A DNA stretch of 64,000 bases, taken from the NCBI GenBank assembly GCA_010015655.1, contig ML976675.1:186001-250000 (forward strand), in the 5' to 3' direction. Below are positions 11,808 through 23,154 of this stretch, piece after piece (within the stretch, counting starts at the first letter, position 1; each line of letters begins with the position of its first letter). The notes beneath the pieces were generated by a model. That model searched no databases. It was not told the origin of the DNA and saw only the letters and a program-made list of their open reading frames with translations. The position numbers and the translations under genes were made by a program. This stretch comes from Bimuria novae-zelandiae CBS 107.79 (lineage: Eukaryota > Ascomycota > Dothideomycetes > Pleosporales > Didymosphaeriaceae).

Positions 11808-12999
11808 TTATCCCGAATTTTCAACTCTCTGTTTCATGAGATTGGCAAGCTCACTGCCCAAGATTCGAATACTCCGGTCATGACTTTCCCAATTAATCTT
11901 CTTTTTATCCGCGAGAATGAAAATTTCTGCGCAAGCAAGCAATATCCGCTCAGACCATCCTGCCAACCACCAACACTCTTGTTCCGACGCGGCTGTTAGA
12001 ATACAGCTATATGCAAAGACCAGAAGCGAACAGGGACGGTGGTCGCGCAGACGAGCCCAATAGTCTTCACCTATAGTGGCCATCTAGCCAGCCGCTGACC
12101 GCGTATGCTCAGCCCCCAGCAGATATTGGTCTAGGAGCAAATCTAGATCTTTGACAGCCTATTTTTCAGCATCGTGCTCCACTTGGTTATACGAGATTTC
12201 CATCGCTTCAGGTAGAGAACAGGAGACCTGGCTACCCTGCGGAGGTTCTCCATATGTAGGGTTCAGCAAGAGGCCAATTGGGGTTGTGATCACGACGTCG
12301 CGGTAGAGACGAAATACGGACCGACCGGTCCTCCCAATCTCCACTGTATCTAGGATTTCATCAAATGAAAGTTGTTCACTCGTTATGGCCGGTGCACCAT
12401 AGACCCAGATGCCCAAGAGAATGGCGTAGGCAACGATAACTTCGGCCGTCTCAGTAGACGCTGATGCGACCATGGCCTTGAAAATTGGAAGCCCCATTCC
12501 ATGATGATGGAGGGCCCGAGTCCTGTACGTTCCGCGTTCATTGGCACTTTGATGGGCTTGGTGTAAGGCTGTTACTGCTAGGATACCGTGCATCAGGACA
12601 CCGTTTGAGCGACCAAGAGTGGGAATGTAGTCTTGCCACACGTAGATCTGCCGATCACCAGTAAAGAGATGCTGGCAAGTACTCGTTGTGTAGTGGTACA
12701 TCAGGGCTAAATCCAACAGATCGAACAGTGGCTTTGGTTGTGACACGGAGCGATCTTCTGCCACCTGTTGAGTTGATTGTTCCGGTTCCGGTTCCGGTGA
12801 GCGAGATGGGTATGGATAGAGATACTGGCAATTTGATCGTAGTTTTGCGCATCCTCCACAAGTCGGTTGGCACCCATCACACTTTGCTGTATCAGTTCAT
12901 CTGTGTAAGATGAGCAAAGGCTGTGGGTGGTACCTTCACTCTTCGCCTTTTGCAGGCTGTACATCCAAAGCGGGATTTGGTTTGAAATTTTCGGGGCAT
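11808..12999 (-). pseudogene. Zn2Cys6 transcription factor, Upc2-like, with in-frame stops
   Basis: A fungal binuclear-cluster regulator. The ATG at 12997-12999 starts MPRKFQTK. The zinc cluster is split by a 52-nt intron (12882-12933): exon 1 gives the CTACKRRRVK part and exon 2 continues CDGCQPTCGGC and a final Cys, giving the C-x2-C-x6-C-x6-C-x2-C-x6-C spacing of the family. The downstream regulatory domain is typical of Upc2/Ecm22-like proteins (LMYHYTTSTC, then LMHGILAVTALH), and the C-terminal part at 11808-12083 has the WWLAGW element. Between them the same frame carries TAG at 12159-12161 and TAG at 12084-12086. Both could be C-to-T or G-to-A changes in a CpA context. An intron of about 110 nt spanning both stops (donor GTATAA) cannot be excluded, so the gene may still work. 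Target genes are unknown; it lies about 10 kb from the cluster. Confidence 0.7.
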
Positions 13000-13213
13000 T
13001 CCGAACGTTCAGATATGCAGTTCGGGGCATGATTACTTGGGGAGCTCAGCTGCAGGTAGATTTTTGGGACGGGTACGGAATGCCGAGCACCGAAGCTCAC
13101 CCATCGGAGACGAGATCCCGACCGCGTCAATGACGCATGTTGAAAGTTTCTCACCTAAAAACAATTACACTGCATAATTATTATCGTAAAGAATTCAAGT
13201 TAATGATAGATGA

Positions 13214-15568
13214 CTATGCACGACTTGTAGGATCGATCGCCGCCGCATCAGCCTCATTTTGATTCTCAGCTGCCGCATATTCTTCGCTGCTCGTGTTATC
13301 ATCAGTTGGCTCAGTTGCTGCTTCGTGTATTGCCTGAGAAGACAATGTATCGAGCTCTGTTCCGGCACTCTCGCAGGTTTGCAATAGATCGACTCCAGAG
13401 TAAGTCGGACAATGCGTTTCCAAGGGTAGTTCCTCCAGCAGCTCCTGAGACGCTGTCACAGGAATCTCACTGTTGAGAAGCTTCCACGTGCCCTGACGAT
13501 TACCCTCGTACGCCCGCCGTTGGAGCTGAAACACTCCGTCTTGGACCCAGCGGTCGATGCGAGGCGCAAGAGCGCGTCTAAATTTGCTCAGGAAGACGAG
13601 AAACTTTACCATTAGTAAGTTCAGAATCATGACGAGGCAAGCAAAGCTGATGATAAATGAGAGCCCGAAGACGTTGACGTTCCTGAGTCGGCGTAAGTCT
13701 GAGATAACGTACCGGCACTTATACTCACACGAAGCCACCAGACTTAATCATTCTTTGGACACCACACAGTTGCCGTTCTCCTGGCGTTAGATCTGTTCGC
13801 ACGTACGACTGTGCCGAAGGTGTTTGCGCGCCGTACCCGATCGCGTAGTCAGACACCATAGTCTGCAATGACGCCCAAATAAATTTCTCCCAATTGGTGA
13901 TCTCTCAGATCCACTGGTCGTCCGGGAGCGCGAGTATCGGTGAGCCTGCCCTGTCAGCTAGATCTTGGGCTTGAAGGATGGTCGCTGCTGCCGCGGCTGT
14001 ATCGTATCTCCCGCTCTATGTGGCCAGGAGCTGCATCGCTGCAAGTTGGATATCGCTGGCCCCAGGAAAGTTTTCAGGTAAGATAGTACCAGGTAACGCC
14101 GTCAGCTCGGTGCAGTAGTCAGGCGCGTTGCCCCGAGAAAAGCAAAATTGGTACTATGCGAACATGAATCTCAATCGCGGTGTTTATTTTGGGGGGGCGT
14201 GCGCGTGAACGTACCTGTTGGCGGCAACCTAAAATCGATGATGGCGAGTCGGAAAAGTATAACGTGGGAGCATCGTCTTGCGTCAGGATCCGCCATACGA
14301 AAGGGTCGTCTACAGGGGAATAGTATGCAATCTGACAGCTGGCTACGGAAATAAGATTCAGATCCGAGTCGTTGCCTCTAAGTCCAGGGACCGGTTCGAA
14401 GTGGCTGATCGCAGTCCATTCGGGGTCTAAGAAGGCTCTTACCCAACTGAACTCGCGATTAGACTACTAATACATACACACATTTATACAAAGTAGGTCA
14501 CATACCCGATCCTATATCGCGAGGAGATGTTGACGGTTGCTGTGCTGAGCGCGAATGTTACATTCGCCCATGCTCCACCGTCTCGCATGTTGCCGAAAGT
14601 GTTGAGGGAGGCGCTCCCCGACATACGGAAGGAGCACGCTAGCCCTATATAGGCGGCTTCCCGCCTACATAATTATATACTCAACTTCATACGTTCAACA
14701 GAAAGAAACCTGTAGCATTTTCTCCCCGGGGATTGGTCTTCCTGATAGTCACAACGCGGTCCCGAGTATCAAGTATCCCACACGTGACCTTTCTTCAGAA
14801 TTTTATGCTGTCTCTGGCCTTCATATTCCAACCGAAATAGTCGTTAGTGTTGACTAGACCGGAATCGATGCTCACAGCTGGATGTTCTAGATTGATGCAC
14901 ATGGACCGATCGAACGGGCAATCCTCTCGCCTAGGATTAAGATCGATTCGTGGTTGCAGAAATGCTTTGCAGCGTAGAGGGATTTGCGTAGTGTTTTGAA
15001 AGCATTCTCGAGCAAATGGAACGCTGCGAGCTTCTACTGTGTCGGTATAGCTGTCCAGATCATCTAGATATGCGAAACTAAAACCATTGACAGAAGGCTT
15101 GATGTTCAACGACCCGCAAAGTGAGCTTTTCACCAGTACAGGTATGTTGACATTGGTGAGGACGTAGGACGAGTAAAATCCCGCAACGATTGCGAGGACG
15201 GCGAAGACAAGACCTAATCCCAGATGTATGGCGCAGCGGTAGAGAACGCGGGGTGCTCTATTCCTCCAGGCCCAGTAAAGCTTCATCCAATCGAGAAGAA
15301 ATGAAGTTGTGGGTGGGCTCGCTCGAAGAAGAGCCTGTTGTTGATGAAACAGGGCATCTGCAGGAGCACCATGGGCACGTGACTGGTGGCTAACAAACGT
15401 AACGAGACTCCATAATTGGGTTGTTGCCATCGAAGAAAGAATGGCGAGAAGAGCTACTATAATAGCACCTGTTTGACTGTCGGTCGTGGTGGTGCTTCCC
15501 ACAGGCGAGCCTTGCTTGTTATTGACCCAGAAGCCTTGTTTGACATATCGAGAGTCTACTTCTGACAT
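13214..15568 (-). pseudogene. Large fungal membrane protein of unknown function, broken
   Basis: A minus-strand gene whose ATG at 15566-15568 gives MSEVDSRYVK, followed by two membrane segments (about TGAIIVALLAIL and LGLGLVFAVLAIVAG), a Cys-containing extracellular-type domain and a C-terminal membrane helix (FGLSFIISFACLVMILN, around 13650) with an acidic tail ending at 13214. The layout matches a lineage-specific fungal membrane family without known function. Reading through the coding-like segments meets TGA at 14795-14797, TAG at 14016-14018 and TGA at 13905-13907. Each is one transition away from Arg, Trp or Gln codons. At least one intron is plausible near 13690-13733 (donor GTGAGT). 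Three stops inside otherwise coherent frame make loss of function likely. Confidence 0.6.
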
Positions 15569-15679
15569 GCTGTAGGATATCTGGAAGAGGTGGGAGAATA
15601 GATAGAGTATTGTAACGGAATGATATTTGCGGTGGGAAAGAGAAGGTAGGTATACACGAGAGAGCGATGTGTGAGCCAA

Positions 15680-17204
15680 TGCGTTCTAAAATATTGATGC
15701 ATCATGGTCACAGCCTTCCCATGCTATCTCGCTGTGCAGGGTGTGCATGCAATTCGATGAGTCGAAAAGTCGATAAGAGGGCTGAACAACGTTGCCCTCC
15801 ATAGTCTAAGGCTGCCGCAGCATGAATGAACACATCCAGTAGGCTGAGGAAACCCCGGTCACCAAACCATGTGTATCGGTAGAGTGCTCGTCTGCATGCG
15901 GGGACGAGCCCTTTTTATCCATGGCGCAGTCAAGTTACATCCGACAGTAGTGTCCAGTTCGTCTGTGCCAATAGACACACTGGGCTAACCATTAACGGAT
16001 TTTCAGCCGTAGGCAAATTGCTCACTGCACCTCGAGTTGTGTCTGCCTTCTCAAATCTGGCAGGTTTTGGTTCAAGAGATGCTTGCATCCCGCATATTGG
16101 CCCCGACCACGATGCCGGGGTCTTGGAGAAGCTGCGAAGGACCCGAAAATTCAGCCCCGGTCACGAATTTTTGCTTACCTAGGCCCCAGTATTGGTGGGT
16201 GGAAAGCTACAACCCCGTGGGAGATGGGGTTCATACAATTTGACGGAGCTTTCAAGTTTCCAAGGTTCAATGTTCGGTATAGATGGGACTATGCCGTCAA
16301 ACCACACCACCCGGACGGGCATCGGCTTGGACAGCGCACGCTCCCTAACGCAACTTAAGGAAGAAATAAGTCTGGAAGTTTAACATCTGAATGCGGCAAT
16401 GCATGTTAGCATATGCGAATGTGGATCAAGTATGTGTAGAAGGTCCGCGCCAAATCAATGACGTCACGCTTTGAAGGGAACCATGGAAGGCTTATGTGGC
16501 TGCTTCGGGATTGCAGCCGACGCTCTCGTGCCCAAGAGCATCAGCTCGTCCGCTTATAGGAAGGAGCGAGCACGTCAGTAATATCCCCGGGACATATCGA
16601 GTACAAAACGATCCAAAGGAACAAGGTCTGGACGCAGCTGTGCCGACCCCAGGATGTAGCATCTACTGGGCAGGTACGCCGACCAGGACATCAAAACCAA
16701 GTACATGAATACATGAACTCCATATCCTTATATCTTCGAACCTCTTCCTAGGTAGACACTCTCGCCATCCCCTGGCAACCCGTAAAGCGATGACTTTCCA
16801 TGAACGTACCATACGCTAATACACGCTTAACTTGTTGCGGTGGGAGGCAATAGGCCGAAGTCATTGAAAAAGCTTCCGTGATAGGTGGCGCCATTCTTTA
16901 TGGCAGGTCCATATGGACAAGACGGACACCTTTTACTGAAGGAGCAGCCCTGGCCATGGCAGAACTCTCTTACCTTCAAAGCTACAAAAAATCAACATTC
17001 CCTGAAAAACCTGAACCGTTTCGATCCATTTTTCATAATTCCACGCCCCACCTCGCTACCAACCTAATTTTTCGCCCAAGATGACTCTGACCAAGAGGAC
17101 CTGGACTACCTTGCTCCCGAAAGCGCTACTATCACCACTCTTCAAAATCGTCGCGGAAATCAACTGGAGAGGCGGCGCTGACGGAATCTCTGCTACCGCC
17201 CCAT
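15680..17204. other. Gene-free stretch, about 1.5 kb
   Basis: Only short frames with no recognisable domain. The part near 16,900-17,200 may be the decayed upstream portion of the protease-like remnant to the right. No repeats or RNA genes recognised. Confidence 0.4.
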
Positions 17205-17546
17205 ATGGGGGCCTGCCACGTCTCAACACTTGATCCTACAACCAAAGTGAAAGTTACACGGTACACGGGCTTGTACTGGTTGACCCAGGGGTTGTTCGTC
17301 CGGTTGGACAAACACTTTCCTCCAGTATGGGAAGTGCGAAGGTCCGGGAGTGAAGCGCGTCGCCGACCGTGGCGTCGATCGAATTTGGACGACGTCAACA
17401 CCATGCTTGACTCAGACCGCGAAACCAGTTACCGCGCTCTTATCGAGGGCGAACAGCATCGGTGGCTGGGAGTCGTAAAGTGGAACCCTCCAGAAGTGGA
17501 GTTTGCAAAGCCAGGTGACAGCGGGGCGCATTTTTGCATGCTTTGA
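17205..17546 (+). pseudogene. Possible remnant of a trypsin-fold serine protease
   Basis: A 113-codon frame ending with VEFAKPGDSGAHFCML. The PGDSGA sequence matches the catalytic-serine motif of trypsin-fold proteases as found in fungal family members, and the upstream KVTRYTGLYWLTQG faintly resembles the family's RTTG.T.G stretch. It stops right after the motif, and no His or Asp part of the triad is visible. If real, it is a truncated relic. The assignment is an inference from short motifs only. Confidence 0.25.
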
Positions 17547-17987
17547 TAGCACTGACGCAGTCGGAATTCTTTTCCTTCTTTATGTCGTTAGAGACTGTTC
17601 TGATCGAAGCTGAGCGCCGCGGCTACATCTCAGATTCTATCCTTCGCTACTAGACTGTTTATTAAATTATATTATTACTGTTACACTACTGCCGTAGCAC
17701 GTGATTTAAACCCGTGTCAAATCACTCCAATTGAGACTCGTCAAGTCCTCGTCAGAGATTCGTGCAGCTTTTATCCGGCCTTTGTGGCGAGAACTCTGCA
17801 AGCGTCCCACAAGAACCCAACGAACCAGGCCAGAGTTGATAGCAGGAAAACGCGACAAGTAAACCCAGGATAGATAATACAAGAGCGAAATTTCGATTAC
17901 GAACGTAGTCGTGTATAGCCAGGCTTCAGCCTTACGCGTAAGCCGCTTGTCCTATCTATGTGATTCGATGTTCATATTATGCATGCC
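17547..17987. other. Intergenic region, nothing recognised
   Basis: Mixed-composition spacer of about 440 bp between the protease-like remnant and the 3' end of the cysteine-rich hypothetical gene. Confidence 0.4.
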
Positions 17988-19145
17988 TCACTCACCACAC
18001 TGCTCAATATCACCATCCGTCTCCAGCTCCGCAGCGCTGTGTTCCTTCCAAAGGTGCTCCACGAGCGCGCGAACCTCTCCACAGACCGTATCCGCATCCC
18101 TGCACTGACTGCACAAAGTGCATGCAAAACCTCCGCCCTGCCGATGGGACTTGGTGAAGAACCTTATTCCTACTAGAAATGTTCTGTTACGTCCTTCAAG
18201 GCGTTCGTCTTCCTTGATAAGTTCCCACACCTTGTTCGGTCGCGATGCGATGTGCTCATGGCAGTAGGGACAGCACCCGTTGCCGCCGGGCTTGAACGTG
18301 TCGGTGAGAGGGAGCGAGGGGGTGCGTTGAAGGTTGCGTGCGTAAAGGCAGTATAGGTCAGGAAAAGCGGGCTTATCGTTTGCGCTGGGGATTGGGCTTC
18401 GCGAAATGGAGTGGCGGTGCTCGGCTTCTACGCGCTGCTTGTGTAGTACCACATCCTGCGACTTGTGCATGGTGGGCGACGTAGGATAGGCACCGGGGAG
18501 CAGACGAAGCGAGTCACTGGGTTCGGGTGCAGGCTGCATGCGTTGGTACTGCATGGCGAGGGCGTTGACGACTGCTGTGCGTGCGGCACGCGCTGTGTGG
18601 ACGAGCTCTTTGAGATGGTATGAAGCGGAATGGCGCGGAGATTCGGGACTCAGTATGATGTCCTCGTATGTGTACAATAGTCTTTCTTGCAGCACGATAA
18701 TCTGAGCTTGTAGCTGGTTGCGCGTTATCACTGGGATGTGTTAGTCGCTATGCAGATGCATACGATGCTGCCAGTAGGACACACAGTCACCGACAGCATA
18801 TTTCTCGCCGATATGATGGTAACCGTGGTCGTACTCGGCGCGCACAAGCTCATATGCGTGTTCGATAGATTCCTTGCCGCTGTCGCACGACTGATCTCGC
18901 CTGTGTCTACTTCGACTTCGACTTTGCCAGCGGCGATGTCTGTCTTCTTCGTAACGCGGCTCTCTGTGATCGGTATGCCCATGCTCAGGTAGGTGTTCCT
19001 CGATTTCTTGCTTGATGTCTTCTTCGAGGCCTTTCTTGTTATTCTTCGTCTTCCTTTTTAGCTTGCGATAAAGGTCCCCAGCCGAGCCAAAAGATTTCGC
19101 CAGCGTAGATATGAGGGAGACGACGACTACAATGTCCTGGAGCAC
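17988..19145 (-). CDS. Hypothetical cysteine-rich protein, two exons
   Basis: The first exon (about 19145-18762) encodes a highly charged, Arg/His/Glu-rich stretch (RSRSRHRRDQ) after a hydrophobic start. The second (to 17988) encodes a helical segment and a C-terminal region with CPYCHEH and CTLCSQC clusters that could bind zinc. An intron near 18727-18787 joins them in frame. Two donors are possible (GTGACT giving 60 nt, GTATGC giving 33 nt) with the shared branch CTAAC and acceptor CCCAG. The true start is unclear: no ATG opens the first exon, so another upstream exon is likely. I do not recognise the family. It may be nucleic-acid or metal binding, but that is only suggested by the Cys pairs. 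Confidence 0.5.
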
Positions 19146-20960
19146 ATCTTTCGTCTTGATGTATGGTCAGTCATTCAGTCATCGATGCACTTTGCGCGCA
19201 CGACCAACCCAGCGTACATCACCTATTTCCTTTCTCATAGAGATTTCGGGCATGGCAGCGAGGTGAATAGAGATCTGACGGTGCTTTCGATCGCAAAGTA
19301 TGAACAAACATCTTTCGAAGTGTAGGAAGTGTTGAAACACAGCCGTTTGAGGCTTGACCGGTTGGTCAGGCACCGGCAGCGGCTGACCATCTCGTCTTAC
19401 CGCTTCACTGCACGAGGCCGCATTCTACAGCTGCTGAGCTGCACAGCCCCCTCGTGGACGGAGCCATTCGTTACATATTTGGCGCCTATTCGTGAGGCAC
19501 TGAGCTTCATATGCAGTGCCCCTGTCCAGGTGGTCTAGGACGGGACGATACGTATGGTATGCCCAGGTGTGTTGAACTGTCCAGGAGCTGCGTCAGGTAA
19601 GCACGGTCATTTGTACGTTGAAGGTTGACAGTGGTCGAATTTTCAACACGAGTTACTTCTTTTGTAGTATCGTGATTTGATGGGAAGGAGTACCGGGCGA
19701 TGGAAGGACGAGTTCAACTCCAGGGCTCGAGCTTGGCGTTCGTCATCCCACGTGACCTTTTCTCTGCGACCGTGCGATTTCCTGCCACAACGAAACTGAG
19801 CGACGCGCGCACGCCTGAAGACGCCATCTGACTCTTCGCATGACGGCAACGTGATTTACCCTGTTCCAACGTTCGTAGCAGAGAGTACCGGCCAGCGCCG
19901 CGCGGCGTCAAGCGGGCGGGTCTTATCGATGCCTTCACGCCAAAGCGCGCACGATCACGCCTCTCAGTTATCAGCACCAGGGGCGGGCAGGCAGTCCAGA
20001 GCCAGCCCACACAGCTCTACGGTAAAGATTGCTAGTATTGCTACGCCATGACGCCCAAGATGGCCCACGTCTTCGCAGATGGCGGCGTTCTTTCTCAATG
20101 TGCGCACGCCCGACCGCCGCCGACACCGGAGCAATGCGTCCGCAACCATCGCGAACAATATCTAGGCGGCGAAGTTGACCTTAGTTACTGATGGCCTCTA
20201 CTCCTGCTTTGTGGGTCGCACCACCAGCACCGAGTCGATATCTTCACTCGTGGTATACGGCCCTGGCACGGTGTTTCCATGACGGCCACCCGGGGCGCGA
20301 ACGAGGCTCTACACGCATCACAAAAGTGCAACGAGACTTGACCCGCTGGTGAACCCACGACGACGTGGCCTTGACACTCTTGCTGGGGTGGGTCTCGATA
20401 GCCCAACGTGGAGACCGTCACGTGCTTTCGTGTGTTGGACGTGTTTGCAGATGGCGAGGAGTAGCTGGGTCAAACGGCTGGAGCTGTGCTCCAGGGCTAC
20501 GATAACGCGGGACAATGCCAGAATGCGCAAGAGCTTGGCGAATCCGGCCCACTTCAACAGACGGGTTTTTCTCTCCACATTGCAACATTTGATGACTTAC
20601 TAACCGCATCCTCTCTGCAGCACGCCCAGCCGGGGATGTACAGGATTGGGATCGCGCTGGCCGGCGACCCCGGGGAATTACGTTCTACGGGGGCCAATTA
20701 TTTCTCCCGGGCTAACGATTGCATCGCTTATTTATTGACTTAAAAACAGTTTGCACCTTCTGTGATAGGAAATTATACACCAGGCAAACTCCGTGCACTA
20801 CTGGGTCAAATACGGTAATGTGGCTTACTCCTTGTTACTTGATCTCGGCTAACAGCAAAGCAGTAGATAAAGTTAGTATAATTTTTTGCAAAGCTTTCAC
20901 CAACCTATCTTCGTTCCACCCTGGTTACTCACTAACACCCGCAAAACAACGAGGCTCAAC
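19146..20960. other. Gene-free stretch, about 1.8 kb
   Basis: Several medium-length frames on both strands have no recognisable domains and no coherent splicing. The right end should hold the promoter of the carboxylesterase gene, but no clear motif was identified. Confidence 0.4.
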
Positions 20961-22739
20961 ATGCGAGTACTCACTTCTGCAGCCACGCTGGTTGGCTTCG
21001 CAGTCGCTGCTCCTTCCTCCACCTTCAACGCCACCACGACATCTGTTTTGCTCCCTGCCGGTACTGTCATAGGCTCCGTGGGTGATGGCGTGGACTACTT
21101 CGGTGGCATTCCCTTTGCACAATCTCCAACCGGCTCTCTGAGACTGAAGCCCCCGGTACGCCTCGAGAGTTTCGATTCCGGCTCGGTCCATGCCACCGGT
21201 GTCGGCCCCGCGTGTCCTCAAATGACAGGTCTGGACACCACACCACTGTTTCTCAGTGTGCTTGCCGTGCCCAATGTCCTGGAGACTTTGTCATTTGGTT
21301 CGGCAACGGGTGACGAGACTGAGGACTGCCTCACCATGACAGTCATACGACCGCAAAGCGTGCACAACGCTACTGATGCGAAGCTGCCTGTTCTCTTTTG
21401 GATATATGGCGGAGGCTTCGAAACGGGCAGTCCACAAATGTACGACGCATCGGCTATGATTCGCGAATCGGTGGCTCAGGGTAAGCCGATGATATTTGTG
21501 GCCGTGAACTATCGCCTGGGAGCCTTTGGGTTTCTTGGAGGGAGTGAGGTGTTGGCAGATGGTGCCGCCAATCTGGGTCTGCTCGACCAGCGTATGGGTC
21601 TAGAGTGGGTGGCAGACAATATTGCGGCGTTTGGAGGGAATCCTGATGCTGTTACAATATGGGGTCAGAGTGCCGGCGCTATGTGTGTTTTTGATCAGCT
21701 TGCACTGTTTGACGGTAACAACACCTACAAAGGCCGCCCATTGTTCCGAGGGGCCATTATGAATAGTGGTAGCATTACACCCACTGAGCCAGTAGACGGC
21801 GTGAAGGCTCAGCAAGTCTTTGACACGGTAGTCGAAGCAGCGGGGTGCGCGCCAGCGGCCAACTCAACGGCAAATTCAACCAAACTCGAATGTCTGCGAG
21901 GAGTCGATTACGAAACCTTTTACAAGGCATCGAACAGTGTTCCCGCGTACCTTAGCTACGATTCCCTGGCGTTCAGTTACGCTCCTCGGCAAGACGGTCG
22001 GATTCTCACTGACAGTCCGGAAGTTCTCGCCCAGGAAGGGAAGTACGCAGCAGTCCCAATGATCATCGGTAACCAGGAAAACGAGGTATTTACGCAGCCG
22101 TCCAAAGCTTTGTATTTGGTCGCGATAAACTAACTCGCTTTTCAGGCAACCATATTCTCTCTGTTCCAGGAAAACATCACCACCGAAGCTGCCTTGGTCT
22201 CGTACCTCAATGATGTCTTCTTCCACAACGCTACAAGAGAGGAGGTCGAGGGCCTTGTCGCGACCTACCCCAGCAACCCCGACAGCCCCGCCGGCATAGG
22301 CGCAGCTCCTATCAATGTCACCTACCCAGAGTTCAAGCGCCTCGCTGCCATCCTCGGCGACTGGGAATTCGTTTTTCCGTCTCGCCTCCTTTTGGAAAGC
22401 TATCCCGCCAACGTCTCAGCGTGGTCGTACCTCGCGACGTATGAAAGCGGGACGCCCATCCTCGGGACCTACCACAGCACCGACATGCCCCGCCTATATT
22501 ACGAGACGGATGAGGTCAGCAGGTCTATTCAGGATACGTACATCTCGTTTGTGGATTGCTTGGACCCGAATTATTATGCGAAGGGGAATTCTAGCGGGTA
22601 CTTGACCCGCTGGCCGAGGTGGCAGGAGAAGAAGCAGTTGCTGGAGTTCGGGGCAAATTATACGCGTCTCATAACTGATGATGCTAGAGCTGCTAGCTAT
22701 GAGTACATCCTCGCTCGTTTGGAGAGCTTGCGCCTGTAA
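20961..22739 (+). CDS. Secreted type-B carboxylesterase/lipase
   Basis: An alpha/beta-hydrolase of the type-B carboxylesterase family, expected to cleave ester bonds outside the cell or in the secretory pathway. Two exons (20961-22085 and 22146-22739) flank a 60-nt intron with donor GTATTT, branch CTAAC and acceptor TTTTCAG. The product is about 572 aa. The ATG in CAACATGCGAG starts a signal peptide (MRVLTSAATLVGFAVAAPSS). The oxyanion motif YGGGFETG is near residue 150 and the nucleophile elbow WGQSAGA puts Ser at about 237. The Glu of the GNQENEA segment and the His of TYHSTDMP fit the rest of the triad. It faces PKS1 tail to tail. It could hydrolyse an ester of the cluster product or release a chain, but membership in the cluster is only positional. 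Confidence 0.9.
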
Positions 22740-23154
22740 TTAGTTAGATGGTAGTGGATCGCTTTCCAATGAAGCCGAATGCATGCGACTGTGCTGCTAT
22801 TTAGTTGTTGGAGGCTCGCGAATATTTTCGTACTTCACAGCGTCCCCGAGTGACGACATGACAGTCGCGGTAGCCCAGTGTGGAATGTGTATATTTGACC
22901 AGAATCTATGTATATGCGATGCCCTTGGGCAACGCGTCGACGTACGCCAAGCCCCAACACGAGTGATGGCCCACATCAACACCAGTCCATATGGACAATT
23001 CTTGATCCAACATCGCGTTCCGCAGCACGGATCTATCGACAACATGATTGCCAGATGGAGAAGCTGCGAAGGACAAAAAGATTCAGTCGCTTTGTAGTCA
23101 AATAGCGTTCCAACACCAACTTTCATGGGCGAACCTATCTAGTACCCAGCGTCC
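22740..23154. other. Convergent intergenic spacer
   Basis: About 415 bp between the esterase stop and the PKS1 stop. It should contain both 3' ends; no terminator-like structure was resolved. An 18-base word GGAGAAGCTGCGAAGGAC at about 23055 also occurs at about 16125; its meaning is unclear. Confidence 0.4.

Noticed and set aside
16118..16140. Shared 18-base word with 23055
   Set aside because: Flanks do not align beyond about 25 bases, so a meaningful repeat cannot be claimed.
18737..18992. Plus-strand hydrophobic frame over the cysteine-rich gene
   Set aside because: Antisense of the Arg/His/Glu-rich exon, which naturally gives a hydrophobic complement.
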